64,000 nt of DNA from CBDFKJ01 sp965248805 (lineage in GTDB: Bacteria; Pseudomonadota; Alphaproteobacteria; UBA6615). The stretch lies in NCBI GenBank assembly GCA_965248805.1, contig CBDFKJ010000009.1, positions 1,364,001 through 1,428,000 of the forward strand. The letters are read 5' to 3'. Shown here piece after piece: positions 9,957 to 17,477 of the stretch. The position numbers were made by a program, and so were the translations under genes. Under the pieces are notes generated by a model. The model searched no databases and was not told the DNA's origin. It was given only the letters and a program-made list of their open reading frames with translations. Each line of letters starts with the position of its first letter. The first letter of the stretch is position 1.

Positions 9957-10421
9957 TCAACCGGAAATTGCTATCAACCCAATTAACGCGCCTATTAAGC
10001 CGGTAGATGCACCGATGAAGCCGCTCATGACCACTAACCAACTTTGAACACGTTCGCGTCTCCTCTTTTCGTAATCATCAATTACGGACCTCAATGCCGC
10101 TTGGGCAGGTAATGTCAACCTCCAGCGCCCTGTTACGTCAGATTCTTCCCAATCGCCACTTTCTTTATCAAATGGCGGTCTTGGGAGTAGATAGCTGGCC
10201 GCTTTATTTGTCAGATAGCGAGCCTGAAGTGCATGGATTTTATCATCATAATACAATCCATTGATGAAAGCCTCATGCTTTAGAGAGCCTCGTTCAATTT
10301 GGTCTGCTCCCGACTTCACGGCTTCTTCAATGTGCTTATTGTCTTCCTTTCTAGTACGCTCTTGAGCGCATTGTAGCTTTCGAAGTTCCCTGTTATGAGA
10401 TATCTCGTTCCACAGCGCCAT
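9957..10421 (-). CDS. passenger protein, C-tail-anchored membrane protein of unknown family
   Basis: 154 residues, last gene of the transposon cargo. Residues 1-50 are highly charged and probably form a helix or coiled coil (many Glu/Lys/Arg). Residues 50-125 form a mixed domain with LQARYLTNKAASYLLPRPPF near 65. A basic patch (EKRRRERVQ) directly precedes one glycine-rich hydrophobic helix at about 128-152 (GFIGASTGLIGALIGLIAI), which could oligomerise through small-residue packing. The topology is therefore cytoplasmic body with C-terminal anchor. It begins seven bases after the 48-residue gene. The function is unknown. As a TA accessory, an effector or a target-membrane component it would be new to me. 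Confidence 0.8.
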   Translation of the reverse strand: MALWNEISHNRELRKLQCAQERTRKEDNKHIEEAVKSGADQIERGSLKHEAFINGLYYDDKIHALQARYLTNKAASYLLPRPPFDKESGDWEESDVTGRWRLTLPAQAALRSVIDDYEKRRRERVQSWLVVMSGFIGASTGLIGALIGLIAISG

Positions 10422-10428
10422 TAGATAA

Positions 10429-10575
10429 TCACTTTTCCGTAGACTTCTCGTCCTTTTCTGTCTTGGCCGGCACGATCCGTTTCAGCGTGGCGTTGAAACG
10501 ATCTTCGTCTTCATCGCACTCAAGCTTGCCGGCGGTTTCTTCGAAGCGTTCACGTTGGGACTTTGTTTTATTCAT
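10429..10575 (-). CDS. 48-residue charged passenger protein, unknown function
   Basis: A short gene that is easily missed: ATG overlaps the stop of the PIN-like gene as ATGA, implying translational coupling. The product begins MNKTKSQRERFEETAGKLE and is rich in Lys/Glu/Asp, with the pattern SQRERF-x5-LECDEDEDRF-x3-L that I associate with small uncharacterised proteins of accessory regions. It has no membrane segment. Size and charge would suit an antitoxin-like or adaptor role, but that is inference from position only. Confidence 0.72.
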   Translation of the reverse strand: MNKTKSQRERFEETAGKLECDEDEDRFNATLKRIVPAKTEKDEKSTEK

Positions 10576-11060
10576 CGCACCAAGTCCTTAAATGTTACGA
10601 CTTTTCGTTTATCACCCCGTTTGAGGTTCTGGTGGGCCCTTTTATAGTCCAATCCGATATTTTTAAGTTCAAGGGCTTTCTTAGGGAACCCAAACGGCAC
10701 CCGCCAACATCGCTTAGAAGGCGATTTAGCTAGTGTGTTTTCGATAGCTTTCCACCAATACAATATACACGCGGCTTGGACATGGCGTTGTGAGTTCGCC
10801 CATTTGGAATGGAGATGGATCACAATAAGGTCGCTCTCCCAAACCGCCATTACCTGATGCGGGCGCTTATGGAAATCACTATCAGCCGTCAGAGTTGCAT
10901 TGCCGTTATCTCGAGCAAATTCTGTGATCCACGATACATCGCTGGCACCAGGATTTCCTGCATCGAGTATATGGCAAATTTCGTAATTCGGACTCAATGC
11001 GATGTCACGGACTACTTCAACGATCTTGGGGGAAACGTGTTCATCTGCGCAGATTTTCAT
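10572..11060 (-). CDS. PIN-like domain protein, VapC45/DUF5615-type toxin-like nuclease
   Basis: 162 residues. PIN-like proteins are Mg-dependent RNases using clustered acidic residues. Here ICADEHVS at residues 3-10 gives the first Asp/Glu pair, SDVSWI near 40 the second, and TADSDFHKR near 58 the third, in the order expected for the VapC45/Mut7-C-like group. The C-terminal 60 residues are basic and may bind RNA. Its ATG overlaps the stop of the DUF433 gene by four bases, as in coupled antitoxin-toxin pairs. Toxicity and RNase activity are inferred from family and context. Confidence 0.78.
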   Translation of the reverse strand: MKICADEHVSPKIVEVVRDIALSPNYEICHILDAGNPGASDVSWITEFARDNGNATLTADSDFHKRPHQVMAVWESDLIVIHLHSKWANSQRHVQAACILYWWKAIENTLAKSPSKRCWRVPFGFPKKALELKNIGLDYKRAHQNLKRGDKRKVVTFKDLVR

Positions 11061-11758
11061 GCAGCCAGGCTCAACTCAAACTCGACGGCCTCTTCTGCAT
11101 ACGCCCTATTTATCTCAAACCAGTCAGCAACAGCCCGATAATCTCCATTCTCTGCCTTCCAAAGAGAAAGAATAGCTTTTGTGGGGACATAGCGCGGCGC
11201 GACTACGGGCTGCCCATAGGATATCAGCGGATTAACTATTACGTTAGGGTTACCAGGCATGGGGTGCCACTGGTTTGCAACGCCGGTAATAGGATGAAAA
11301 GTGACGCCCCTAGCCAAAACCTGTTCTAATACTTCATAAATCTCAATTTGGTCGGTCATCAGGTTGAGTAAAAAGCTGTCTCCTTCTTCCTTAGCGGTAC
11401 GAAGAAACACCTCTTTACGATCAGTCATAAACTTTAAATTGGAAGACGCAAACGGATGGGTTTGCTGCAATTCAGATCGTGCGTTCTCCGCAGCCTTTCG
11501 AAGGGATTGAAGCGAAATGCCTTGTTGGCGGAAATGCTTAACAAATCTCATCTCCATGAGATCAAAAAATCCGACTTCATGAATGTTGGAGATAGGCTCG
11601 TATTGCCTCTTTATGATGGGCCCTGCGTTACTCTGCGAGTACCCCGTTAGCCACCCACGTAGGCGGGCCGCCCCTTCGACGCGGAGAAGACGCGCGGCCT
11701 CCCGGAGCGTGTAAAACCCTCCATCTATTTGATTTTGCTTGAGTTCTACAACGGCCAT
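11057..11758 (-). CDS. MerR-type HTH plus DUF433 protein, VapB45-like antitoxin
   Basis: 233 residues in two parts. The N-terminal 80 residues have a MerR-like helix-turn-helix (FYTLREAARLLRV near 15) and the helical segment GFFDLMEMRFVKHF near 63. The C-terminal 60 residues are a DUF433 domain (VNPLISYGQPVVAPRYVPT near 175, then DYRAVADWFEI). This architecture matches VapB45-type antitoxins such as that paired with VapC45 in Mycobacterium tuberculosis. It starts eight bases after the transposase stop with no clear ribosome site, suggesting expression from the transposase transcript. Autoregulation of the element's promoter is plausible. Confidence 0.8.
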   Translation of the reverse strand: MAVVELKQNQIDGGFYTLREAARLLRVEGAARLRGWLTGYSQSNAGPIIKRQYEPISNIHEVGFFDLMEMRFVKHFRQQGISLQSLRKAAENARSELQQTHPFASSNLKFMTDRKEVFLRTAKEEGDSFLLNLMTDQIEIYEVLEQVLARGVTFHPITGVANQWHPMPGNPNVIVNPLISYGQPVVAPRYVPTKAILSLWKAENGDYRAVADWFEINRAYAEEAVEFELSLAA

Positions 11759-11766
11759 GCCACATT

Positions 11767-12729
11767 TTAGGCTTTTGGTGAGTCCCGGTAAAGAAGCCTT
11801 TTGCCCACGACCCCACTCAGCGCCAACGCGGTTCGCTTGCCGTCATCAACGCCATTGGCTATTCGGTTGTTATAACGGAATTCGAATTCCGTCGCGTAGC
11901 GGTGCAAGTGTTTCTTGGCGCAGTGCTGGTAGACGCCCTTCATGCCCCGCTTGAAGATGCTGAAATAGCCTTCGATGGTGTTGGTGTGGACCTCGCCCCG
12001 AACATATTCGCCAGCGCCGTGGCGAACGAAATCGTGATCTTCGAAATATCGGTCAAGGTGCGTGTACTGGCCAGCCTCATCAGTATAGACCGTCGCATCC
12101 TTGGCGATGTTCTCTCTCAGGATCGGAACCAGCGTCTTGGATTTGAGGTCGTTTACCACCATGGACTTGGCGCGGCCCGTGCTGCGATCCACCAGCGTCA
12201 GCACCTTGTGTTTGTGGGCGTAGCCGCGACCCTTCTTGGAATGCTTCGGTTTCACTGTGCGGTCGTTGCCGATGAACGTCTCGTCCACCTCGACCACACC
12301 ACCACCGGCGCCGAAATCGACACTGCCATCATTCCGCATGGCCTCGCGGACGCGGTGAGACATGAACCAAGCGGACTTGACCGTGATGCCCAACGTGCGG
12401 TGTAACTGGTGGCTGCTGATGCCCTTCTTGCTGCTGGTCATCAGGTAGATCGCCTGGAGCCAAAGATGCAGGTCTATGTGGCTGTCCTCGAAGATCGTAC
12501 CGATGCGGATAGTAAATTGCTTTCCGCAGTCCTTGCACTTCTTGAGGCCATGACGTTCCTTGCCCTCGGGATGTTTCTTGGAAGGCTTGGAGCGAACTCG
12601 CTTCAGTTCGTAGGCGTTGCCCACCACTCCGCAACCCGGACACACTGGACCGTGAGGCCACAGCATCGCTTCGATGTGTGCGAAAGCGGCTGCTTCATCG
12701 TGCATGTAATGGGCGGATAGGGCGGACAT
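11767..12729 (-). CDS. IS1595-family transposase (ISXO2-like DDE)
   Basis: 320 residues. An N-terminal zinc ribbon is formed by CPGCG near residue 32 and CKDCGKQF near 65. The DDE core follows: VEVDETFIGND near 146, YTDEAGQY near 218 and the Asn/Glu region HTNTIEGYFSIFKRGM near 248. This arrangement is diagnostic for IS1595 transposases. AAGGA sits eight bases before the ATG. The frame is intact. The gene is the first in the transcript that continues into the passenger genes. Confidence 0.93.
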   Translation of the reverse strand: MSALSAHYMHDEAAAFAHIEAMLWPHGPVCPGCGVVGNAYELKRVRSKPSKKHPEGKERHGLKKCKDCGKQFTIRIGTIFEDSHIDLHLWLQAIYLMTSSKKGISSHQLHRTLGITVKSAWFMSHRVREAMRNDGSVDFGAGGGVVEVDETFIGNDRTVKPKHSKKGRGYAHKHKVLTLVDRSTGRAKSMVVNDLKSKTLVPILRENIAKDATVYTDEAGQYTHLDRYFEDHDFVRHGAGEYVRGEVHTNTIEGYFSIFKRGMKGVYQHCAKKHLHRYATEFEFRYNNRIANGVDDGKRTALALSGVVGKRLLYRDSPKA

Positions 12730-12755
12730 TGGTGTTTCCTTAACTGTATGATTTA

Positions 12756-12784
12756 CATATAGGAAATCACCATTGGTTTGTCAA
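12756..12784 (-). promoter_or_regulatory. promoter within and next to the right TIR of the IS1595-family element
   Basis: On the minus strand TTGACA (12784-12779) is followed, after exactly 17 bases, by TATATG (12761-12756). The start of transcription would fall about 20 bases before the transposase ATG. The -35 box lies inside the inverted repeat. A dyad, GTGTTTCCTTA (12732-12742) facing TAGGAAATCAC (12760-12770), brackets the -10 and start region and could be an operator. Confidence 0.65.
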
Positions 12785-12797
12785 GTAGAACATCGCC
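12774..12797 (-). repeat. right terminal inverted repeat of the IS1595-family element
   Basis: Reads inward GGCGATGTTCTACTTGACAA, then ACCA, matching the left repeat at 22 of 24 positions. Seven A residues follow outside it (12798-12804), the same as the seven A residues outside the left end (9919-9925). Confidence 0.85.
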
Positions 12798-13281
12798 AAA
12801 AAAAGGGTATTCCGGTGGCATGCCCTTTAGGATCAGGGAGGAGAGGATCCGGCACCAACTCCGATGCAGGCAGTACGACCGGCGCCCTGCGGGCACGCTT
12901 TGGGCACCAGCGTACTCCTCGACGCGAGCCGCCGCTGGTCTTCGAGTGGGGGCTGGCCAATGTGGCCGGTGACCAGTGACCAACGCGCCCGCGCTTGATT
13001 TCCCCCACTCCCCACCTGAGTCGCCTCGGCGGCCGACGCCGGGGTGGGGGCCCGAATTCACCCGCCTGGGCAAGGCGTGGAGTGCAGCAAATCACGACTT
13101 CATACCGCAACATGTTGCCCGTGTCACTCTGTTTTTTGCTACATTTTGACGTGACGCATAGATATAGCGCTCGGCGAAAGCACTCTGCCTAGAGCGTCCG
13201 ACGATCTGGACGGCGCAAAGGCGCCGTGCCATACAGTCGCGGCGCCCCGAGTCGGGCAGCGCCAGCAAACTCGCGAGCGAA
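12798..13281. other. 484-bp region without a convincing gene
   Basis: Between the transposon and the NDUFA12-type gene. Several overlapping open frames exist here on both strands, but they are Pro/Arg/Ser-rich, lack ribosome sites and match no family, so none is called. The AT-rich segment around 13110-13175 (TTTTTTGCTACATTTTGACG) is the likely promoter region of the downstream gene. No RNA gene was recognised. Confidence 0.5.
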
Positions 13282-13638
13282 ATGGCGACCTTCGGCACCC
13301 GACTGAAAACGTGGTTGAGCGGCAAGCTGGTCGGCGAGGATCAGCTCGGCAACCGGTATTACCGCGGCCGCGGACGTGCCGGATATCGGCGCGAGCGGCG
13401 GTGGGTCATCTACAACGGCCCGGACGAGGCGAGCCGTGTGCCGCCGATGTGGCACGGGTGGCTGCATTATGTCAGCGACGACGTGCCCGACGCCCATGCG
13501 CAGCGGCATATCTGGCAACAGCCGCACGAGCCCAACAAAACCGGCACCGCTGAGGCCTATCGGCCGCCGGGGAGTGTTCTGACGCCAGGTGACCGCGCGC
13601 CGGCGACCGCGGACTACAAACCCTGGTCGCCGCCGTGA
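13282..13638 (+). CDS. NADH:ubiquinone oxidoreductase accessory subunit, NDUFA12 family
   Basis: 118 residues. This supernumerary complex I subunit (B17.2) is shared by mitochondria and alphaproteobacteria and sits on the peripheral arm. The family core is visible: GEDQLGNRYY near residue 18, RRWVIYNG near 38, EASRVPPMWHGWLHY near 48 and a C-terminal PYKPWSPP-like ending (DYKPWSPP). It lies at the far end of the conserved aroQ-accB-accC-aat cluster rather than with nuo genes. Its stop overlaps the GTG of the first mlaD-like gene. Confidence 0.92.
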   Translation: MATFGTRLKTWLSGKLVGEDQLGNRYYRGRGRAGYRRERRWVIYNGPDEASRVPPMWHGWLHYVSDDVPDAHAQRHIWQQPHEPNKTGTAEAYRPPGSVLTPGDRAPATADYKPWSPP

Positions 13639-14105
13639 CCGCATCGCGTCGTCGCCTGTGGGAAATCGTGGTCGGTGCCCTGGTGAGTGCCCTGTTCTGC
13701 GTATTTGTCGTATCGGCCTACACCCGCGCACAGTTGGTCTCGGAAGACGGCTATCGCATCGCCGCCCGCTTCGACCAGGCCGACGGCATCTCGCCCGGCA
13801 GTCCGGTCTGGCTGTCCGGCGTCCCGGTCGGTGAGGTGGTCGACCAGTACCTCGACGAATTCAATCAGGCCGTCCTGGTCATGCGGCTGGATGCGGGCGT
13901 CGAGCTCGACAACGAGGCGTCGGCCGCCGTCGTCACAGATGGGCTGTTTGGCGACAAGCTGGTGCAGATCGAGGTCGGTGGCGGCGAAACGACCATCGGC
14001 CCCGGGGGCGAGATCGCCTACACCGAGTCGACCATTGTGATCGACGATTTGATGGAGCTGATCCTGCAACGTGCCCGCGCCAACGCGGAAAAGATCGCGC
14101 CGTAG
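13635..14105 (+). CDS. MlaD-family (MCE domain) protein, first of a tandem pair
   Basis: 156 residues: a short cytoplasmic N-terminus, one membrane helix (about 9-29) and a single MCE domain (YRIAARFDQADGISPGSPV near 40, then VGEVV). MlaD proteins form hexameric periplasmic rings that carry phospholipids between the inner-membrane MlaFE transporter and the outer membrane. It starts with GTG overlapping the stop of the NDUFA12-type gene. It is shorter than typical MlaD and diverges from its neighbour, so it may form a separate or mixed ring. No mlaE or mlaF is in the window. Confidence 0.83.
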   Translation: MTASRRRLWEIVVGALVSALFCVFVVSAYTRAQLVSEDGYRIAARFDQADGISPGSPVWLSGVPVGEVVDQYLDEFNQAVLVMRLDAGVELDNEASAAVVTDGLFGDKLVQIEVGGGETTIGPGGEIAYTESTIVIDDLMELILQRARANAEKIAP

Positions 14106-14136
14106 TCTCTACGCAGTCCCTAGGTAGCAAACGCGC

Positions 14137-14586
14137 ATGCGACGCAACATCATCGAATCAATCGTCGGCGCCGTCGTATTGGTGGTGGCGCTGTCGTTCC
14201 TGTACTTCGCTTGGCGGGCATCCGACCAGCAGGTGGCACAGGGTTACAGCGTGACGGCTCGGTTCCTCAATGTCGGTGGACTGGAGCCCGGCAGCGACGT
14301 GCGCGTCAATGGCGTGAAGGTCGGCAGCGTCGCCCGCCGGTCGCTGGAGCGCGTCACTTTCGACGCTGTCGTCGAGATGTCCATAGCCGGCCAGTACCAG
14401 CTGCCGGCGGACAGCACCGCGAGCATCGTCAGCAACGGAATCTTAGGCGGTAAGTATGTAAGGATACAGCCGGGCCGCGCCACAGAGATGATCGCTGCGG
14501 GCGGCGAAGTCACGAAGACCGTGGACCACAAGAGCCTCGAAGATACTGTCTCCGAAATCATTTTTCTGGCCACGGGCGGCCAATAA
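14137..14586 (+). CDS. mlaD: MlaD-family outer-membrane lipid asymmetry protein
   Basis: 149 residues with an N-terminal membrane helix (about 8-26) and the MCE signature VTARFLNVGGLEPGSDVRVNG near residue 40, the classic MlaD form. The C-terminus (SLEDTVSEIIFLA) is the usual MlaD helix. It lies 31 bases after the first MlaD-like gene and 13 bases before the DUF2155 gene, so all are probably co-transcribed. Of the two paralogues this is the closer to canonical MlaD. Confidence 0.88.
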   Translation: MRRNIIESIVGAVVLVVALSFLYFAWRASDQQVAQGYSVTARFLNVGGLEPGSDVRVNGVKVGSVARRSLERVTFDAVVEMSIAGQYQLPADSTASIVSNGILGGKYVRIQPGRATEMIAAGGEVTKTVDHKSLEDTVSEIIFLATGGQ

Positions 14587-14599
14587 GTCGGTACTCAAG

Positions 14600-15061
14600 A
14601 TGACGCTGAGTGGCAGAAGCCGGGCGGGACCATGCGGCGGCCGCGCTGCCCTGATTGCGGCTACGCTGACGCTGGCGGCTACGCAGATTGGCGCGCAATC
14701 GCTGCCTGCCGATCCTCCCGGCGCACCGGAACCGTCAAAGGCGGCGGCTGTGCTGCAGGGCCTCGACAAACTCACCGCGCGCATTTCGACGTTCGAGGCA
14801 CCGCCGGATGTGCCGGTCGTGTTTGGCAGCCTCGAGATCCTGGTCCGGACCTGCCACAAGAGGCCGCCGGAGGAGCTTCCGGAGTCGGCCGCGTTTCTGG
14901 AGATTTCCGAGCACCGGTCCGATGCGCAGACGGTGCCGCTGTTCAGTGGCTGGATGTTCGCGTCCAGCCCGGCGTTATCGGCTTTGGAGCATCCGGTCTA
15001 CGACATCTGGGTGGTCGATTGCACAAAGGCGGCGAATTCGGCATCCGAAAGGTCGGGATAA
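14600..15061 (+). CDS. DUF2155 domain periplasmic protein
   Basis: 153 residues with a signal sequence (about 15-34) and the DUF2155 core: LDKLTARISTFEAP near residue 55, LEILVRTCHKRPPEE near 78 and FSGWMFASSPALSALEHPVYD near 115. DUF2155 proteins of alphaproteobacteria have unknown function and are typically found next to aat/accC. The 3' end overlaps the convergent aat gene by 64 bases, so the two mRNAs are complementary there. Confidence 0.87.
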   Translation: MTLSGRSRAGPCGGRAALIAATLTLAATQIGAQSLPADPPGAPEPSKAAAVLQGLDKLTARISTFEAPPDVPVVFGSLEILVRTCHKRPPEELPESAAFLEISEHRSDAQTVPLFSGWMFASSPALSALEHPVYDIWVVDCTKAANSASERSG

Positions 15062-15648
15062 AAACTGGCATCGGCCTTGAGCGCGCGCGCAAGCGCTGAG
15101 CGGTAGCGCCGGCGCGACACTTCGATGGCCCCGAAGCGCCGCAAGTGATCGGTCACGAACTGCGTGTCCAACAGACGGAACCCGCCGGCGCGCAGCCGCG
15201 CCACCAAATGACACAGCGCCACTTTGCTGGCGTCGGTCTCACGGCTGAACATGCTCTCGCCGAAGAACGCCGCGCCCATGGCGACGCCGTACAGCCCGCC
15301 GACCAGCGCATCATCGTGCCAGCATTCTATGGAATGGGCGAAGTTCATGTCATGGAGCGCCGTGTACAGCCGCTCGATCTCCGTATTGATCCAGGTCTCG
15401 GGGCGCGACGGCGTGCGTTGTGCGCACGTCCGCACCACATCGGCAAAGGCGGTATCACACCGCACCGTGAATGGCTGTGCCTTTAGAGTTCGGCGCAACC
15501 GGCGCGGAATGTGGAACCGATCCAGCGGCAGCAAGCCGCGCATGTCCGGATCGATCCAGTACAGCGTGCGATCGCGCCGGCTTTCGGCCATGGGGAAGAC
15601 GCCGCTGGCGTAGGCGGCCAGGAGCAATTGCGGCGTCAGACCACTCAT
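14998..15648 (-). CDS. aat: leucyl/phenylalanyl-tRNA-protein transferase
   Basis: 216 residues. Aat adds Leu or Phe to proteins with N-terminal Arg/Lys, creating N-degrons for ClpS-ClpAP, and clpS-clpA are also in this window. The start LTPQLLLAAYASGVFPMAE is the family signature. SIECWHDDALVGGLYGVAMG near residue 105 and FFGESMFSRETDASK near 127 are conserved. Its ATG overlaps the accC stop by four bases, so it belongs to the aroQ-accB-accC-aat operon. Confidence 0.95.
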   Translation of the reverse strand: MSGLTPQLLLAAYASGVFPMAESRRDRTLYWIDPDMRGLLPLDRFHIPRRLRRTLKAQPFTVRCDTAFADVVRTCAQRTPSRPETWINTEIERLYTALHDMNFAHSIECWHDDALVGGLYGVAMGAAFFGESMFSRETDASKVALCHLVARLRAGGFRLLDTQFVTDHLRRFGAIEVSRRRYRSALARALKADASFYPDLSDAEFAAFVQSTTQMS

Positions 15649-17003
15649 CCGCCCGCCGCGTCGGCCTGGGCATCGACCAGCCGTTCCAGCCAGTGAATGT
15701 CGTAGTCACCGGCGATGAAGGACGGGTTGGTGATGAGCTCCTGGTGAAGCGGGATCGTGGTTTCGATACCACCGACGACCATTTCGTCGAGCGCGCGGCG
15801 CAGGCGCATCAGGCATTCGGCGCGATTGCTGCCGTGAACGATAAGCTTCGCGACCAGGCTGTCGTATTGCGGCGGCACGGTGTAGCCGGCGTAAAGCGCC
15901 GAATCGACCCGCACGCCCAAGCCGCCGGCCGGATGGTAGTCGGTGATACGGCCGGGCGACGGACGGAACGTGTTGGGATTTTCGGCATTGATGCGGCACT
16001 CGATGGCGTGGCCATTGAGGGTCAGTTCGCGCTGTCGGATATCGAGTTCGTCGCCGGCGGCGATGCGTATCATTTCGCGCACGATGTCCAGGCCGTACAC
16101 CATCTCGGTTATGGGATGCTCGACCTGAAGGCGCGTATTCATCTCGATGAAATAGAACTCACCATCCTGGTACAGAAATTCCACGGTGCCGGCGCTGTAG
16201 TAGCCTAGCCGCTCGATCGCCTGGCGCACAATGCCGCCCATTCGATCGCGCGTCTCCGCATCGAGCGCCGGCGACGGGGTTTCTTCGATGAGCTTTTGAT
16301 GATTGCGCTGAATCGAGCAGTCGCGTTCGCCGAGGTGCACGATATTGCCATGGGTATCGGCGAGAATCTGAAACTCTATGTGTCGTGGCGCGCCTAAGTA
16401 ACGTTCCAGGTAGACGACGTTGCTGCCGAATGCGGCTTCCGATTCGGCGCGCGCCCGGCTGAGTGAGCGCGCCAGCTCCGACTCATCGTTGGCCACCCGC
16501 ATGCCACGGCCACCGCCGCCCTTGGCCGCCTTGATCAGAATCGGAAAGCCGATACGCCGCGCCGTGGCCGTGGCCTCTGCCAGGTTGGCGACCGGTCCGT
16601 CCGAGCCCGGAACGGTTGCGACGCCGGCCTTTGCCACAGCCTCCTTGGCGGCGATCTTGTCGCCCATTAGCTGGATGTGATCTGCGTGCGGGCCGATAAA
16701 CGTGAAGCCGTGCTCGGCGACGATCTGCGCGAAGGTCGCATTCTCCGACAGGAACCCGTAGCCCGGATGGATGGCGTCGACATTGGTCAGGGTCGCTGCC
16801 GATACGATGGCCGGAATGTTCAGATAGCTGTCGCGCGCCGGCGGCGGGCCGATGCACACCGACTCGTCGGCCAAACGCACATGCATTGCGTCGGCGTCGA
16901 CGGTGGAATGGACCGCCACCGTTCGGATGCCCATTTCCCGGCACGCGCGGTGGATGCGAAGCGCGATTTCTCCGCGGTTGGCGATCAGAACCTTTTCGAA
17001 CAT
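15645..17003 (-). CDS. accC: acetyl-CoA carboxylase, biotin carboxylase subunit
   Basis: 452 residues. AccC carboxylates the biotin on AccB with bicarbonate and ATP, the first step of fatty acid synthesis. MFEKVLIANRGEIALRI marks the true N-terminus, and an upstream in-frame ATG would add 16 non-homologous residues. The ATP-grasp glycine loop KAAKGGGGRGMRVA (near 160) and the catalytic EMNTRLQVEHPITE (near 285) are intact. It lies 19 bases after accB and four bases into aat. Confidence 0.97.
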   Translation of the reverse strand: MFEKVLIANRGEIALRIHRACREMGIRTVAVHSTVDADAMHVRLADESVCIGPPPARDSYLNIPAIVSAATLTNVDAIHPGYGFLSENATFAQIVAEHGFTFIGPHADHIQLMGDKIAAKEAVAKAGVATVPGSDGPVANLAEATATARRIGFPILIKAAKGGGGRGMRVANDESELARSLSRARAESEAAFGSNVVYLERYLGAPRHIEFQILADTHGNIVHLGERDCSIQRNHQKLIEETPSPALDAETRDRMGGIVRQAIERLGYYSAGTVEFLYQDGEFYFIEMNTRLQVEHPITEMVYGLDIVREMIRIAAGDELDIRQRELTLNGHAIECRINAENPNTFRPSPGRITDYHPAGGLGVRVDSALYAGYTVPPQYDSLVAKLIVHGSNRAECLMRLRRALDEMVVGGIETTIPLHQELITNPSFIAGDYDIHWLERLVDAQADAAGG

Positions 17004-17022
17004 CGCCGTGTCAGAGACGCAA

Positions 17023-17472
17023 CTATTCGATGATGGCCAACAGCTCGCCATACTCGACGGGCTGTCCGTTCTCGACGACGATACGCGCGACGCTGCCGGC
17101 GTGCGGCACGTGCACTTCGTTGTACGTCTTCATGGCCTCAACCAGCATCAGCGTCTGTCCGGCGGTCACGGTTTCGCCGACGCGCACGAATGGTGGATCG
17201 CCGGGGGCCGGGCTCAGATAGACCGTGCCCACCATCGGTGACGAAATCGCGCCGGGGTGATTGGCCTCCAACGCAGCGGCGGACTCATCCGGTTTCGGCG
17301 CTGCGGGCGGCGGCGGTGCCACGGCCTCGGGCGCGGCCGCAGCGCGACCGCCTGGCAGGGCCACCCTGATCCGCTGGCCCTCGGCCTCGTACTCGATCTC
17401 GCCCAGACCGGTATCGCGCAGCAACGTCGCCAACTTGCGCACCAGACGGGTATCGACCTCGAACTTCGGCAT
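17023..17472 (-). CDS. accB: acetyl-CoA carboxylase, biotin carboxyl carrier protein
   Basis: 149 residues. An N-terminal helical region (1-45) is followed by an Ala/Pro-rich linker and a C-terminal biotinyl domain. The biotinylated Lys lies in EAMKTYNEV near residue 113, and the domain begins SPMVGTVYLSPAPGDP near 77 with the AccB-type thumb. It follows aroQ by five bases and precedes accC. Confidence 0.96.
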   Translation of the reverse strand: MPKFEVDTRLVRKLATLLRDTGLGEIEYEAEGQRIRVALPGGRAAAAPEAVAPPPPAAPKPDESAAALEANHPGAISSPMVGTVYLSPAPGDPPFVRVGETVTAGQTLMLVEAMKTYNEVHVPHAGSVARIVVENGQPVEYGELLAIIE

Positions 17473-17477
17473 CTCGC

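Larger units (their letters stand above)
9926..12797 (-). mobile_element. IS1595-family transposon carrying four passenger genes
   Basis: A 2872-bp unit bounded by inverted repeats that match at 22 of the first 24 positions. Both ends begin GGCGAT and contain TACTTGACAAACCA. Seven A residues flank it on each side and are probably the target duplication. All five genes lie on the minus strand in the order transposase, DUF433 protein, PIN-like protein, 48-residue protein, 154-residue membrane protein, with the last stop only 31 bases from the left end. IS1595-family elements with passenger genes are known. The AT-rich composition of the cargo against both the transposase and the host indicates separate origin. 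The element lies outside any recognisable gene. Confidence 0.85.

Noticed and set aside
9977..9998. A second CtrA-like TTAA pair at the left end of the transposon
   Set aside because: The spacing between TTAA elements is eight rather than seven bases, and the site lies in AT-rich passenger DNA where TTAA is common.
12753..13113. Overlapping open frames on the minus strand right of the IS1595-family element
   Set aside because: Pro/Arg/Ser-rich, no ribosome site, no recognisable domain, and one crosses the transposon end, so it could not predate the insertion.
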